Notes: a model not told the origin generated them from the letters alone. A stretch of DNA of 64,000 bases from Sphingomonas hankyongi (GCF_023516575.1 NZ_JAMGBE010000002.1:434001-498000), one strand, 5' to 3'. Counted from the first letter of the stretch, positions 1-8,287 are shown. Made by a program: numbers and translations.

Positions 1-451
1 CTCCCGGGATCCCGACGATGGCCACTTCAAGTTCGCCTTTCTCCAGCATCTCGACCATCTGCGGTCCGCCGGCGTCAACGATCTGAACCTCGACGTCCGG
101 GTGCTGCGTTCGAAACTGAACCAATAGCTCGGAGATGAGCTGCGGGCCGATCGTGCACATCGTGCCGATGGTCAGCGTCGCCCGCTCCAGCCGTTTCACA
201 GCGCGCGCCTGGTCACGGGCAGCACGGCAGCTTTCTTCGACCGACTTCAGATAAGGCAACATCATCCGGCCAAGCTCGGAGAGGTGCGTGTTGCCGCGCT
301 CCCGGTGGAACAGCGGGCCGCCTAGTTCATGCTCGAGCTGCTGGATAGCCCGGGTCAGCGCTGGCTGACTGACATTGCACTGCTCCGCGGCACGCGTGAA
401 ATTCAGCGTCCCGGCCAGCGCAACGAAATACCGAACCTGCTGCATTTCCAT
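1..451 (-). CDS. LysR-family transcriptional regulator, N-terminal part (runs off left edge)
   Basis: Reading leftwards from an ATG at 451 (alternatives at 460 and 445), the translation begins MEMQQVRYFVALAGTLNF and continues TRAAEQCNVSQPALTRAI, the classical N-terminal winged helix-turn-helix of LysR-type regulators. It is followed by QLEHELGGPLFHRER and the start of the effector-binding domain (LTIGTMCTIGPQLISELL). The gene is cut by the window edge, so only about 150 residues are visible. It is divergent from the bufferin-type operon starting at 648. Control of that operon is possible from position but not shown by anything else in the sequence. Confidence 0.9.
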   Translation of the reverse strand, partial: MEMQQVRYFVALAGTLNFTRAAEQCNVSQPALTRAIQQLEHELGGPLFHRERGNTHLSELGRMMLPYLKSVEESCRAARDQARAVKRLERATLTIGTMCTIGPQLISELLVQFRTQHPDVEVQIVDAGGPQMVEMLEKGELEVAIVGIPG

Positions 452-612
452 AGGCAGCATCCCCACCAGTTTAGGGCTGCATGCCCATTACACGGTCGCA
501 ACGATACAGGCCAGCAGAGCAGTCATGCGCAGTGTGCATGGAACCGATGCGCACTCGGTCTGAGACTGTCGCGCCCGTTTCTCCGAACATGATCCAGGAC
601 CGGCCGACGAGT

Positions 613-635
613 CTTGTCGGCTCGGATCCGACAAG
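613..635 (+). promoter_or_regulatory. Stem-loop touching the ribosome binding site of the bufferin precursor gene
   Basis: CTTGTCGG (613-620) and CCGACAAG (628-635) are perfect 8-bp inverted arms around a 7-nt loop. The 3' arm contains the AAG that begins the Shine-Dalgarno AAGGAG (633-638), 10 nt before the ATG at 648. In RNA this hairpin would partly occlude the ribosome binding site. It could instead be a DNA operator. Which of the two applies is inference. Confidence 0.5.
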
Positions 636-647
636 GAGAGTTTTATT

Positions 648-926
648 ATGAAGATTAGCAACTTCGCCCTCGCGGGTGCGGTCGCGGCTTTCGCTTCGAC
701 GGCAGGCGTCGCGAGCCCGGTCAAGCCGCAGCCCAACAAGGACAAATGCTTCGGGATTTCGCTCGCGGGCCGCAACGATTGCGCGGCAGGAGCGGGAACG
801 ACCTGCGCCGGCACCTCCAAGCGCGATTACCAGGGCAATTCCTGGAAATATGTCGCCAAGGGCACCTGCACGGCGATCAACACCCCCAAGGGTCCAGGCT
901 CGCTGACCCAAATCAAGGGACGCTGA
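648..926 (+). CDS. bufA1: BufA1-type bufferin precursor (DUF2282 family), secreted cysteine-rich peptide
   Basis: A 92-residue protein with a signal peptide (residues 1 to about 22, ending GVAS) followed by a core with exactly four cysteines at residues 34, 45, 53 and 74, in the contexts [24 protein letters not shown] and KGTC. This is the signature of DUF2282 proteins. In that family the precursor is a ribosomally made peptide whose cysteines are modified by an MNIO enzyme, giving a periplasmic metal (copper) binder. A strong AAGGAG sits 10 nt upstream of the ATG. The modifying enzyme gene begins 2 nt after the stop. The family call is secure; the metal bound by this peptide is not visible from the sequence. 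Confidence 0.93.
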   Translation: MKISNFALAGAVAAFASTAGVASPVKPQPNKDKCFGISLAGRNDCAAGAGTTCAGTSKRDYQGNSWKYVAKGTCTAINTPKGPGSLTQIKGR

Positions 927-928
927 TC

Positions 929-1756
929 ATGGTTCCCGCCGCTGGTGTCGGCTTCAAGGCCGAGCATTTTGCAGAGGCGCTCGCCGCGCCGGCGGCGGGG
1001 CTCTGGTTCGAGGTTCATGCCGAAAACTACATGGTCGCGGGCGGCCCCCGCATCGCCATGCTCGAAACGCTTCGCCGTCACCGGCCACTCTCGATCCATG
1101 GAGTTGGCATGTCGCTTGCCGGTTCCGCGGAGCCCGATCCTGAGCACCTCGGGGCGTTGAAGCGCCTCGTCGATCGCTTCGAGCCCGCACTCGTCTCCGA
1201 ACATCTCGCCTGGTCTCGCCTCGATGGCCGTTGCTTTCCGGACCTGCTTCCGGTGCCGCGCACCAACGAGGTGCTGACCCGGTGTGCAGCCAATATCGGC
1301 CGGGTTCAGGACGCGCTCGGACGCCAGATCCTGATCGAAAATCCGACCCATTATCTCGCGCTCAGTGATCACAGCTGGAGCGAGACGAGCTTTCTCGCCG
1401 AACTTGCACGCCGCAGCGGATGCGGCTTGCTGATCGACGTCAACAATGTGGCAGTCGGTGCCCACAACCTTGGCTACGATCCCGCAAGCTGGCTCCAAGC
1501 GATCCCCGCAGATCACGTCGGAGAAGTGCATCTCGCCGGGCATTCTCTCGACGCTGAAGGGACGCTGCTCATCGACAGCCACGACGAGCCGATCAGCGAG
1601 CACGTGTGGCGCCTGTACGAGCAATTCGCAGCACGGATCGGCCCCAGGCCCACTCTGATCGAACGCGACGGCAACCTCCCGCCCTTCGCGGATCTCATGC
1701 GCGAGCGGGACTATGCACAGAATATCCTGGCCGGAGAGCTGGCCCTTGCCGCTTGA
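929..1756 (+). CDS. bufB1: BufB1-type MNIO enzyme (DUF692 family), modifies the bufferin precursor
   Basis: A 275-residue TIM-barrel-type protein of the DUF692 / multinuclear non-heme iron oxidase family. Characteristic blocks run in order: FEVHAENYMVAGG near the N-terminus, LSIHGVGMSL, SEHLAW, LIENPTHYL, LLIDVNNVAVG, EVHLAGHS, DSHDEPISEHVW and TLIERDG at the end. They supply the His, Glu and Asp residues that bind iron in this family. The ATG at 929 was chosen over the longer upstream frame because it lies directly after the precursor stop and begins the conserved sequence. The last 44 nt overlap the next gene, indicating translational coupling. The expected reaction is oxidative modification of precursor cysteines (established for the family, inferred here). 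Confidence 0.93.
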   Translation: MVPAAGVGFKAEHFAEALAAPAAGLWFEVHAENYMVAGGPRIAMLETLRRHRPLSIHGVGMSLAGSAEPDPEHLGALKRLVDRFEPALVSEHLAWSRLDGRCFPDLLPVPRTNEVLTRCAANIGRVQDALGRQILIENPTHYLALSDHSWSETSFLAELARRSGCGLLIDVNNVAVGAHNLGYDPASWLQAIPADHVGEVHLAGHSLDAEGTLLIDSHDEPISEHVWRLYEQFAARIGPRPTLIERDGNLPPFADLMRERDYAQNILAGELALAA

Positions 1757-2468
1757 TCTCGTCCAGTTTCAGCGCGACTTTGCGGCCGCGCTTGGCGCTC
1801 CAGCACGAGGCGCGATCGCCGTATATCGCAACGCGGTTGTGCACGGGGCGGTCGAGGCGCTGCGCGCCAATTTTCCGGTGGTCGCACAAATCGTCGGACC
1901 AGAGATGTTCCAGGCGATTTCGGTCGACTTCGCGTCCGAATGCCCGCCTCGCCGGCCGGTCATGGCGCTGTACGGCGAGCGCTTTGCCGATTGGCTGGCA
2001 GCGCAGGAGTGGATCGCGGATATCCCGTATCTGGCGGATGTCGCGCGGGTGGAAAGGCTGCGCATCGAGAGCCTGATGGCCTCAGATGCCCTGCCTCTTT
2101 CGGCTGAGGAGCTCGGCAATGCGAATTTTGCCAGGCTGACATTGCATCCCGCGCTGCGGTTCGGCTGGCTTTCGACACCGGCGATGAGCATCTGGCTCGC
2201 CCACCAACGATCATTCGCATCGCCGCTTACGCCCGAATGGAAGGCCGAGGGGGCGCTGTTCGCGAGACCCACGGCCTACGTCATGCATTCGCCGCGGATC
2301 GGCCGGGCCGCGCATCGCATCCTCTTCGGTATCCGCCTCAGCGAGACTGTGGCCCAGGCGATGGCGGCAGCGTCGCGACTTTATCCTGACGAAGACTGCC
2401 CCGCCTTACTCTCCTCGCTCGTCAACTTGGGCGCTTTCGTTGCGCCAGCTGAAAGGAATCTCGCATGA
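1713..2468 (+). CDS. bufC1: BufC1-type partner protein (DUF2063 domain)
   Basis: A 251-residue protein with the DUF2063 N-terminal helical domain ([45 protein letters not shown]). In bufferin systems this protein partners the DUF692 enzyme and helps present the precursor. The ATG at 1713 gives a 44-nt overlap with the enzyme gene. An in-frame TTG at 1746 would start directly at the conserved block and is a realistic alternative. The stop overlaps the next start (ATGA at 2465-2468). Confidence 0.88.
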   Translation: MHRISWPESWPLPLDLVQFQRDFAAALGAPARGAIAVYRNAVVHGAVEALRANFPVVAQIVGPEMFQAISVDFASECPPRRPVMALYGERFADWLAAQEWIADIPYLADVARVERLRIESLMASDALPLSAEELGNANFARLTLHPALRFGWLSTPAMSIWLAHQRSFASPLTPEWKAEGALFARPTAYVMHSPRIGRAAHRILFGIRLSETVAQAMAAASRLYPDEDCPALLSSLVNLGAFVAPAERNLA

Positions 2469-2923
2469 CCGCTGTGGCCAGATCCCTCCAATGGCGGATG
2501 CCCTTCGATTTCATGGCATCGACAGCTCGAACGCTTCTGCCGCCCTCATTGCTGCTATTGGTCCAGCGGCTCGGCATCGCCGCCGTCTTCTTTATGTCGG
2601 GCCGGACGAAGGTCGACGGCTGGCTGACGGTGAATGACAGCGCTTTTGAGCTTTTCCGCTCCGAATATGCACTGCCGCTGGTGAAGCCGGAGATCGCTGC
2701 ATATGCCTCGGCCTACAGCGAGCATTTGTTTCCCTTCCTCCTGACCCTCGGCCTATTCACCCGGATCTCGGCAAGCGCGCTCCTCGTGATGACCGCCGTC
2801 ATTGAGATTTTTGTGTATCCCGACGCCTGGCCGACGCATCTCAGCTGGGCGGGCTTGCTACTTCCCCTGATTGCGCTTGGCGGCGGGAAATTGTCGCTAG
2901 ACCGCTTCCTCAAGATTCCCTGA
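2465..2923 (+). CDS. DoxX-family membrane protein of the bufferin operon
   Basis: A 152-residue integral membrane protein with about four hydrophobic helices. The family pattern is visible in [23 protein letters not shown] near the N-terminus and [24 protein letters not shown] in the middle. DoxX-like proteins are regular fourth members of bufferin operons. Start and stop arrangement (ATGA overlap with the preceding gene) supports one transcript and coupled translation of all four genes. Its role is unknown; a redox or transport function at the inner membrane is possible. Confidence 0.88.
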   Translation: MTAVARSLQWRMPFDFMASTARTLLPPSLLLLVQRLGIAAVFFMSGRTKVDGWLTVNDSAFELFRSEYALPLVKPEIAAYASAYSEHLFPFLLTLGLFTRISASALLVMTAVIEIFVYPDAWPTHLSWAGLLLPLIALGGGKLSLDRFLKIP

Positions 2924-2947
2924 CAGATGTCGAAAGGGCCGGAGCCA

Positions 2948-3709
2948 GTGTCCATTCAAGAGAGAGCCGCCCAGTTTCGGGCCCTGCATCGAGCAGGGTC
3001 CCCGTTGGCCCTGTTCAACGCCTGGGACGCGGGCAGTGCACGGGCAGTCGTCAAGGGCGGAGCGAAAGCAGTGGGAACCGGCAGCTGGTCCATTGCCGCA
3101 GCACATGGGTTTGAGGACGGCGAGAAGATCCCGCGGGAGACCAACATCGAGATCGTCCATAGCATTGTTGAGTCGGTCGATGTGCCGGTCACCGCCGACT
3201 TGGAAAGCGGATACAGCGCCGAGGCCGTCGGCGTCGGCGAAACCGTCCGCCTCAACATCGAGGCGGGGGCAATCGGCTGCAATCTCGAGGACAGCCAGCC
3301 GGCGGACGGAGGCCTCCGCTCGATTGAGGACGCCGCCGAACGGTACAGGGCGGCCCGGCGCGCCGCGGACGGCGCCTGCCCGGGCTACTTCATCAATGCC
3401 CGGACGGACGTGTTTGCCCAGCGCCCAGCGGACGAGCATGACTCGTCGATGGTGGAAGAAGCGCTTCGCCGCGCTAAGGCCTTTGCCGAAGCCGGGGCGG
3501 ACGGATTGTTCGTACCGTTCGTAACCGATCTCGAGTTGATCCGGCAGCTTGCCCGCCAGTCCCCTCTGCCGCTGAATGTCATGCGGGTCTCGACCACGCC
3601 TTCGATCGCTGACCTGAGCGCGGCGGGCGTCGCGCGGATTAGTCACGGGCCCTACCCGTACCTCATTGCAATGAGCGCGCTCGAGAGCGCGGCCCGAGAG
3701 ATAGCCTAG
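2948..3709 (+). CDS. Isocitrate lyase / phosphoenolpyruvate mutase superfamily protein
   Basis: About 253 residues from a GTG at 2948, giving SIQERAAQFRALH, the usual N-terminus in this family, with GGAG a few bases upstream. An ATG at 2927 would add seven residues but has no visible ribosome binding site. Family blocks are LALFNAWDAGSARAV, AVGTGSW, VTADLESGY (metal-binding region), IGCNLEDSQ, FINARTDVF, AFAEAGADGLFVP and SIADLSAAGVARIS. The superfamily cleaves or rearranges C-C or C-P bonds in 2-oxo or 2-methyl acids with magnesium. The specific substrate cannot be told; oxaloacetate decarboxylase and 2-methylisocitrate-lyase-like enzymes are candidates. It lies 24 nt behind the bufferin genes on the same strand and may be co-transcribed. 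Confidence 0.85.
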   Translation: MSIQERAAQFRALHRAGSPLALFNAWDAGSARAVVKGGAKAVGTGSWSIAAAHGFEDGEKIPRETNIEIVHSIVESVDVPVTADLESGYSAEAVGVGETVRLNIEAGAIGCNLEDSQPADGGLRSIEDAAERYRAARRAADGACPGYFINARTDVFAQRPADEHDSSMVEEALRRAKAFAEAGADGLFVPFVTDLELIRQLARQSPLPLNVMRVSTTPSIADLSAAGVARISHGPYPYLIAMSALESAAREIA

Positions 3710-3818
3710 CCGCGTTTGTGGCTTCCGGGCGCGATTACGGTTGCGGCTCCGGTACGGGAGGCCTTTGCACCGATATTGGAGCCGCTCAGCTTTCGCATCA
3801 GATTCCCGTTTGAGGGCA

Positions 3819-4580
3819 TCAGGAGTTGCGGCCGGCCATCACTCCCCCGTCCACAGGGAGGACAACGCCAGTGATCCACGCCGATGCTGAATCATCCGCG
3901 AGGAAGAGCAAAGCCGACGTGATGTCGTTCGGCTGACCGTTTCTTCCCAGCGGGTGAAATGCATTGAAGGAGGCCAGCTCGTTAGAGGTCAGGAGTGGAT
4001 CGAAGAGCGGCGTTTCGACGACTCCCGGGGCAATCGCGTTCACACGGATCCTGTCCGGCGCGAGCTCGATCGCCAGGGCCCGCGTCAGTGAATGAATGCC
4101 TCCTTTGGCCATTGATGGCGCGCTGGATGGCGTGGCCGCGATTCCCTGCATTGCCCAGATCGAGCCGATGCTGATGATTGCCCCTCCGCCGCGCGCCCTC
4201 ATATGGCGAACCGCGTTTTGGGTGAGTGCGAAATAGCCACCCATAAGATTGAAGTAGCCGCTTAGATCGCTTTGAGAGACCTCGAGGAACGGTTTCGGCT
4301 CGAAGATACCTGCGTTGTTGAACAGTACGTCGATCGCGCCGAACCGGTCGACTGCCGTCTTCACGATCCGCTCGCTGATCTTTGGGTCTCCGACGTCTCC
4401 GGCGACGCATTCAACGTTTTTTCCCGTCGCATCGATGCTCGAAGCGACTTGCTCGATCTTGTCGGGCCGCCTTCCATTGAGAACCACGCTGGCCCCCGCC
4501 GAGCGCATTGCCCTCGCTGCGTCCGCGCCGATGCCGGTGCCGGCGCCACTGATCACGACGACCTTTCCCTGGAGACTCAT
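3819..4580 (-). CDS. Short-chain dehydrogenase/reductase (SDR), glucose-1-dehydrogenase-like
   Basis: 253 residues, the typical length of a classical SDR. The cofactor motif GAGTGIG is near residue 12, NNAG near residue 88, the catalytic Ser sits in IISIGSIWAM and the C-terminal signature is PVDGGVMAG. The usual Tyr-x-x-x-Lys reads SAPSMAKGG here, so the catalytic tyrosine appears to be replaced by Ser or Pro at that position although the Lys is kept. AAAGGA lies 7 nt upstream of the ATG. It is the second gene of an operon with the carboxymuconolactone-decarboxylase-like gene, divergent from the LysR gene at 5306. Confidence 0.88.
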   Translation of the reverse strand: MSLQGKVVVISGAGTGIGADAARAMRSAGASVVLNGRRPDKIEQVASSIDATGKNVECVAGDVGDPKISERIVKTAVDRFGAIDVLFNNAGIFEPKPFLEVSQSDLSGYFNLMGGYFALTQNAVRHMRARGGGAIISIGSIWAMQGIAATPSSAPSMAKGGIHSLTRALAIELAPDRIRVNAIAPGVVETPLFDPLLTSNELASFNAFHPLGRNGQPNDITSALLFLADDSASAWITGVVLPVDGGVMAGRNS

Positions 4581-4648
4581 GGTCTGTCCTTTCGACGGGT
4601 TTGATGTAAGCAGCGGCCCGGTGTCGCTCGAGCGACCGCGCGATATCG

Positions 4649-5200
4649 TCAGGCTGCGATCGGCAATCCCACTCTCACGACAGGAAAGTCGATCTCTGTG
4701 TCAGCGGCCCCGTTGAGATAGTTTGTGAAGATGTTGAGCGCGACATTGGCCACGACTTCCACGATCTCGCCGTCCGCCAGACCTGCGCCGCGCAATCTTT
4801 CCACATCTGAATTTGTAACGCGGCCCCGGTTGCTGACGAGGCTTCGGGCGAAAGCCAGCATAGCACTGACCTTCGGATCGTCAGCGTAGCCGCGCCTCGC
4901 GTCTTCAATGGCCATTTCGGACAGCCCTGCACCAGTACCCAGGACCGCGTGCGCAGAGACGCAGTAATCGCAATTGTTCGCCTCCGCGACCGTCAGGGCG
5001 ATGGCTTCGCGTGCTGGCGCGTCGATCGTCCCTTTCGAAAGAGCGCCAATTGCGCCGACGAGCGCATCGAGGGCCGCCGGCGAATTTGCCGTCACGCGAA
5101 ACAGATTTGGAATGGCGCCGAGACTGGCCTGCACAACACTTAATATGGGCCGCGCTGAAGCTGGTGCCTGGTCGAGATCGATAGCTGGAATGCGGGACAT
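4649..5200 (-). CDS. Carboxymuconolactone decarboxylase family / AhpD-like protein
   Basis: 183 residues with the AhpD-type redox motif: Glu73, Cys77-x-x-Cys80 and His84 in the block VAEANNCDYCVSAH. This is the pattern of CMD-family proteins with peroxidase or disulfide-relay activity. AAAGGATCACCA precedes the ATG. It is first in a two-gene operon with the SDR (68-nt gap) and divergent from a LysR regulator 105 bp away, so induction by that regulator is likely. The substrate is unknown. Confidence 0.88.
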   Translation of the reverse strand: MSRIPAIDLDQAPASARPILSVVQASLGAIPNLFRVTANSPAALDALVGAIGALSKGTIDAPAREAIALTVAEANNCDYCVSAHAVLGTGAGLSEMAIEDARRGYADDPKVSAMLAFARSLVSNRGRVTNSDVERLRGAGLADGEIVEVVANVALNIFTNYLNGAADTEIDFPVVRVGLPIAA

Positions 5201-5250
5201 TGGTGATCCTTTGTGTGGTTCGGTCTCCGCTTCTAATATTTGTCGAATCG

Positions 5251-5263
5251 AGGGATAATCCCT
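5251..5263. promoter_or_regulatory. Palindrome AGGGATAATCCCT between divergent CMD/SDR operon and LysR gene
   Basis: Perfect 6-bp arms (AGGGAT/ATCCCT) around one base in the 105-bp divergent region. A second loose pair, TTGCA at 5269-5273 and TGCAA at 5292-5296, lies beside it. Either could be a LysR-type or other operator; nothing else in the window repeats the sequence. Confidence 0.35.
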
Positions 5264-5305
5264 ACAATTTGCAATTCACTGCTGCTGGATGTGCAATAAA
5301 AGGCA

Positions 5306-6211
5306 ATGGCAGACCGTTTGCGAGAAATCCGAGCCTTCGTGGCTGTCTGCGACGCGTGCGGCTTCGCGCCGGCCGCCCGTCGAATGGGCGTGGCTGCGTC
5401 GGTTGTTACCCGATTGATTGCGGGCCTCGAGATGGACCTTGGCGTGGTGCTCCTTCAGCGCACGACCCGCTCAATCAAATTGACGGACGCCGGTGCGCGC
5501 TTCCTCGAACGCTCAAGGCGAATTTTGGCGGACGTGGCGGAAGCGGAACTCGCGGCTCAGGAGGAACGCGGGTCGCCGCGCGGTCGTCTCATCATCTCAG
5601 CGCCACTAATGTTCGGCCGCATTCATGTCGCTCCGCTGGTCTCGGATCTGTTGGAAGAGAATCCTGATCTTCAGATCGAGCTCAACCTTTCCGATCGATT
5701 CGTGAATTTGGTTGAAGAAGGTGTCGATGTTGCTGTGCGTATCGGAAGCCTTTCAGACTCCGCCTTAATCGCGCGGCGCATCGGCACGACCCGTCGCATG
5801 TTGGTGGCGAGCCCGAAGTATCTTGCCAATCGAGGGGTGCCGACGAAACCTGAGGATCTCGCTTCGCATTCACTGATAGCCTTCCATACGACGGCTCCCG
5901 ACCGGGAATGGAAGTTTGACCTTCCGGGCCGTGGCATAATTCGCGTTCCTCTCAACCCTCGCTTTTCGACCAACAGCGGCGAGGGAGCCATTGAACATGC
6001 GATCCGCGGCGGCGGCATAGCGGCAGTCTTCAGGTATCATGTATTATCTGCTCTCGCTGACGGCCGGCTCGTCGAGCTGCTCGACCAATTCGCTTCTCCA
6101 GAGGTGCCGATTCAGGCGGTGTTCCCAACAACGCGGCTGCTGTCGATCAAAGTGCGAGCATTCCTCAGGGCACTGGACACCCACCGCTCTCGGTGGAGCG
6201 AGCAAGTCTGA
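5306..6211 (+). CDS. LysR-family transcriptional regulator
   Basis: 301 residues, the standard LysR length. The N-terminal winged helix reads REIRAFVAVCDACGFAPAAR and VVTRLIAGLEMDLGVVLLQR; the effector domain starts at GRLIISAPLMFGRIHVAPLV and includes DVAVRIGSLSDSALIARRIG, typical of the large CrgA/DmlR-like subgroup. It is divergent from the CMD/SDR operon, which it probably regulates. Confidence 0.93.
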   Translation: MADRLREIRAFVAVCDACGFAPAARRMGVAASVVTRLIAGLEMDLGVVLLQRTTRSIKLTDAGARFLERSRRILADVAEAELAAQEERGSPRGRLIISAPLMFGRIHVAPLVSDLLEENPDLQIELNLSDRFVNLVEEGVDVAVRIGSLSDSALIARRIGTTRRMLVASPKYLANRGVPTKPEDLASHSLIAFHTTAPDREWKFDLPGRGIIRVPLNPRFSTNSGEGAIEHAIRGGGIAAVFRYHVLSALADGRLVELLDQFASPEVPIQAVFPTTRLLSIKVRAFLRALDTHRSRWSEQV

Positions 6212-6620
6212 TCGTTCAGACTGCTGCAAGCGTTTTCCGCGCGCGGTCCTCGTGCAGACGGGGCTCGTAGCTGACGGAGCCCGCAGACTGAATGGCGGTG
6301 CTCGCAGTCATGCGCGAACTAGTCTCTGAATGAATTTCCCTGCTCTATGGGAATTTACAGCGTAGCGCGTGTGGTCATGCGCGTATTGGGCGGCTTAATC
6401 GGCTACGTAACGCCGGAGTTCTGCGATTTTCAGCGATGAATTCCCTAAGTCCATAACAGGGAATTTTTTGGCGCTTGGCAGGGAAACAGCAGGGAGCACT
6501 CACGATCGGTGCTTCCGCGGTGATTACTCCAATCCGATTGGGTTGCCTCCCCGCTCTGGCGACCGGCAGATCTGACGTTAGCAGCCCCAAAGCTGGTGAC
6601 GCTTTCGACCCAAAGCGGGG
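6212..6620. repeat. Gene-free stretch with repeat relics and inverted repeats
   Basis: No convincing gene. It holds AATTCCCT (6439-6446) and AGGGAATT (6458-6465), perfect 8-bp arms, and a looser pair of the same sequence at about 6332-6356, so the CCCT/AGGG element is present twice. At 6600-6617 CGCTTT and AAAGCG flank CGACCC, a shortened copy of the dispersed palindrome described at 9512, lying 3 nt beyond the stop of the quinone reductase gene. The preceding bases (about 6570-6590) resemble the sequence just before the 9512 copy, suggesting the mobile unit was longer. Confidence 0.5.
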
Positions 6621-7643
6621 CTATTCCCGTTCCTTGGGGCAGAGCACGATCTTGCCTTGCAGTCCGCCGGCCTCGAGCTGCCGATGGGCTTCGGGCACTT
6701 CGTCGAATGATATGCGCCTGGCCACGCTCGGGCTAATTCGGCGCTCGCTCAACAATTGAAACAGGTATCCGAGGTCCTGCTTGAACCACTCAGGGTGCCG
6801 GGCGCGCATGGCGTTAATTGAGTAGAACCGAGTGCGCTTGCCTCGCGGCATAAGACCCCAGAGGTACATACGCGCGATGTTGGCAAGAGCGCGGAGCATC
6901 CCTTGCTTGGCCTCGGCGCCGGCCGAATATCCGATCGCGACTAGAAGCCCGCCCGGTTTGAGTGCGGCGAAGGAATGTCGATACGCATCCTCGCCGATAC
7001 CGTCGAAGACGATATCGAATCCACCCGGCAGAACGCGCGCGAAGTCTTCCTTGTCATAGTCGATCGGATGGCCACCGAGCTCGCAGATCAGCGCCGCGTA
7101 CCTCCCATGAGCCGCACCCCACGCCTCAATCCCGGCTAACTTGGCCAGCGACAGCAGCGCCTGACCCACAGCTCCACCGGCACCGTGCATAAGCACTCGC
7201 TGGCCGCGTGCCGCCCGGCCCGAACGGTGAAGCATCTGATAGGCGGTCGTCCAGCTGAGGATCAGGGTTGCTGCTTCGGCCGGATCAACGTCGGCAGGAA
7301 CGTGAGTAAGGTCGTTCGCCTTCAGTACGCGATACGCCGCGTTGGATCCGGTCACAGTCATGTCGGCAACTCGGTCGCCGATGGCAAAACCACTGACCCC
7401 TGGGCCGATCTCGTCGATTTCTCCAACGATGTCATATCCCATGACGAAAGGCACCCTATAGGCCGCCGTCTGTGGGTAGAGATGTCGCCTGATCAGAGTT
7501 TCGGTATAGTTGATGCTCGAGGCGAGAAGGCGAACTCGCACTTCCCCGGCGTCCGCGGTTGGCGTCGGCAGTTCAACGATCCGAAGACATTCCGGGCCGC
7601 CGTATTTGCTCAGCTGCACAACCCTGTTGAGTGGCTCGCCCAT
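6621..7643 (-). CDS. Zinc-independent quinone oxidoreductase-like protein (MDR superfamily)
   Basis: 340 residues of the medium-chain dehydrogenase/reductase superfamily. The GroES-like half has VRLLASSINYTETLIRR and VPFVMGYDIVGEIDEIGPGV. The Rossmann half has the dinucleotide motif HGAGGAVGQALLSLAKL. The zinc ligands of alcohol dehydrogenases are absent, as in quinone reductases and VAT-1-like proteins. It likely reduces quinones or enones with NADPH. AAAGGAGG lies 7 nt before the ATG. It is divergent from the MarR gene with a palindromic operator candidate between them, a common arrangement for MarR-controlled detoxification enzymes. Confidence 0.88.
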   Translation of the reverse strand: MGEPLNRVVQLSKYGGPECLRIVELPTPTADAGEVRVRLLASSINYTETLIRRHLYPQTAAYRVPFVMGYDIVGEIDEIGPGVSGFAIGDRVADMTVTGSNAAYRVLKANDLTHVPADVDPAEAATLILSWTTAYQMLHRSGRAARGQRVLMHGAGGAVGQALLSLAKLAGIEAWGAAHGRYAALICELGGHPIDYDKEDFARVLPGGFDIVFDGIGEDAYRHSFAALKPGGLLVAIGYSAGAEAKQGMLRALANIARMYLWGLMPRGKRTRFYSINAMRARHPEWFKQDLGYLFQLLSERRISPSVARRISFDEVPEAHRQLEAGGLQGKIVLCPKERE

Positions 7644-7747
7644 TTGCCGTCCTCCTTTCCGGAGCGACCAGCCGGAGACGCGCGTAGCTTACGCCGAAGC
7701 GCCGAGTTTCGCCCCCTGGATTTGTAATTGACCTAATTTTTGCAATA

Positions 7748-7759
7748 GTGCATATGCAC
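7748..7759. promoter_or_regulatory. Candidate MarR operator, copy 1 (GTGCATATGCAC)
   Basis: A perfect 12-bp palindrome ending 5 nt before the ATG of the MarR gene, in the region divergent to the quinone reductase. A second perfect palindrome with the pattern GTGYATATRCAC occurs at 8266-8277 before the carbonic-anhydrase-like gene. The shared pattern and the positions make autoregulation and regulon control by the MarR protein likely (inference). Confidence 0.65.
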
Positions 7760-7764
7760 ATGAT

Positions 7765-8223
7765 ATGGCTTCCGACCTGTCCCGTACCGCCCAGGGAATG
7801 CTCGATCGCTGCTTGTTCCAGCGCACACGGGCGGCGGCGCGCGCTGTCACTCGGCTTTACGATAATGAGCTCCGGTCGATCGGTCTGCGGGCGACGCAGG
7901 CGGTCGTACTCGCCACTGTGGCCGCGAAAGGTGAACTGTCGATCAGCGCGCTTTCTGACGAGCTCGAAATGGATCGGACCACCCTCACCCGCAACCTCCG
8001 CCCCCTCGAGGATCGCCGGCTGCTGGCAGTTTCTGCGGAAGGTCGGCATCGTACCCGACTTGTGAGCTTGTTGCCTGCCGGCGAGGCGATGCTTGGCTTG
8101 GCTGCAGACCGATGGGAGCAAGCCCAGACGTCGCTCGAACAAAGCCTGGGTGCGGTGGGTGTAGCACCCGTTCGCAAGGCAATCGCCGCAATCACCAAAT
8201 CCGCGTCTCGAGCCGCGGGCTGA
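7765..8223 (+). CDS. MarR-family transcriptional regulator
   Basis: 152 residues. The winged-helix core reads LRATQAVVLATVAAKGELSISALSDEL, the recognition helix MDRTTLTRNLRPLEDRRLL, and the wing RHRTRLVSLLPAGEA, as in typical MarR proteins. Start at 7765 leaves a very short leader overlapping the palindrome at 7748. Neighbours are a divergent quinone reductase and a downstream carbonic-anhydrase-like gene, both with a matching palindrome in front. Confidence 0.92.
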   Translation: MASDLSRTAQGMLDRCLFQRTRAAARAVTRLYDNELRSIGLRATQAVVLATVAAKGELSISALSDELEMDRTTLTRNLRPLEDRRLLAVSAEGRHRTRLVSLLPAGEAMLGLAADRWEQAQTSLEQSLGAVGVAPVRKAIAAITKSASRAAG

Positions 8224-8265
8224 CGTCGCCGGCCGCATATATCTCTCAGTGCTGCGTCGACTTAT

Positions 8266-8277
8266 GTGTATATACAC
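8266..8277. promoter_or_regulatory. Candidate MarR operator, copy 2 (GTGTATATACAC)
   Basis: A perfect 12-bp palindrome 11 nt before the ATG at 8288. It differs from the copy at 7748 only by symmetrical C/T and A/G changes, so palindromy is kept. It would overlap the -10 region or leader of the carbonic-anhydrase-like gene. Confidence 0.62.
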
Positions 8278-8287
8278 TAGATTGGAT

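Noticed and set aside
6212-6620. Minus-strand frame 6375-6590 as a gene
   Set aside because: Its peptide (KRQKIPCYGLREFIAENRR) comes from the CCCT/AGGG inverted repeat element, not from a protein family.
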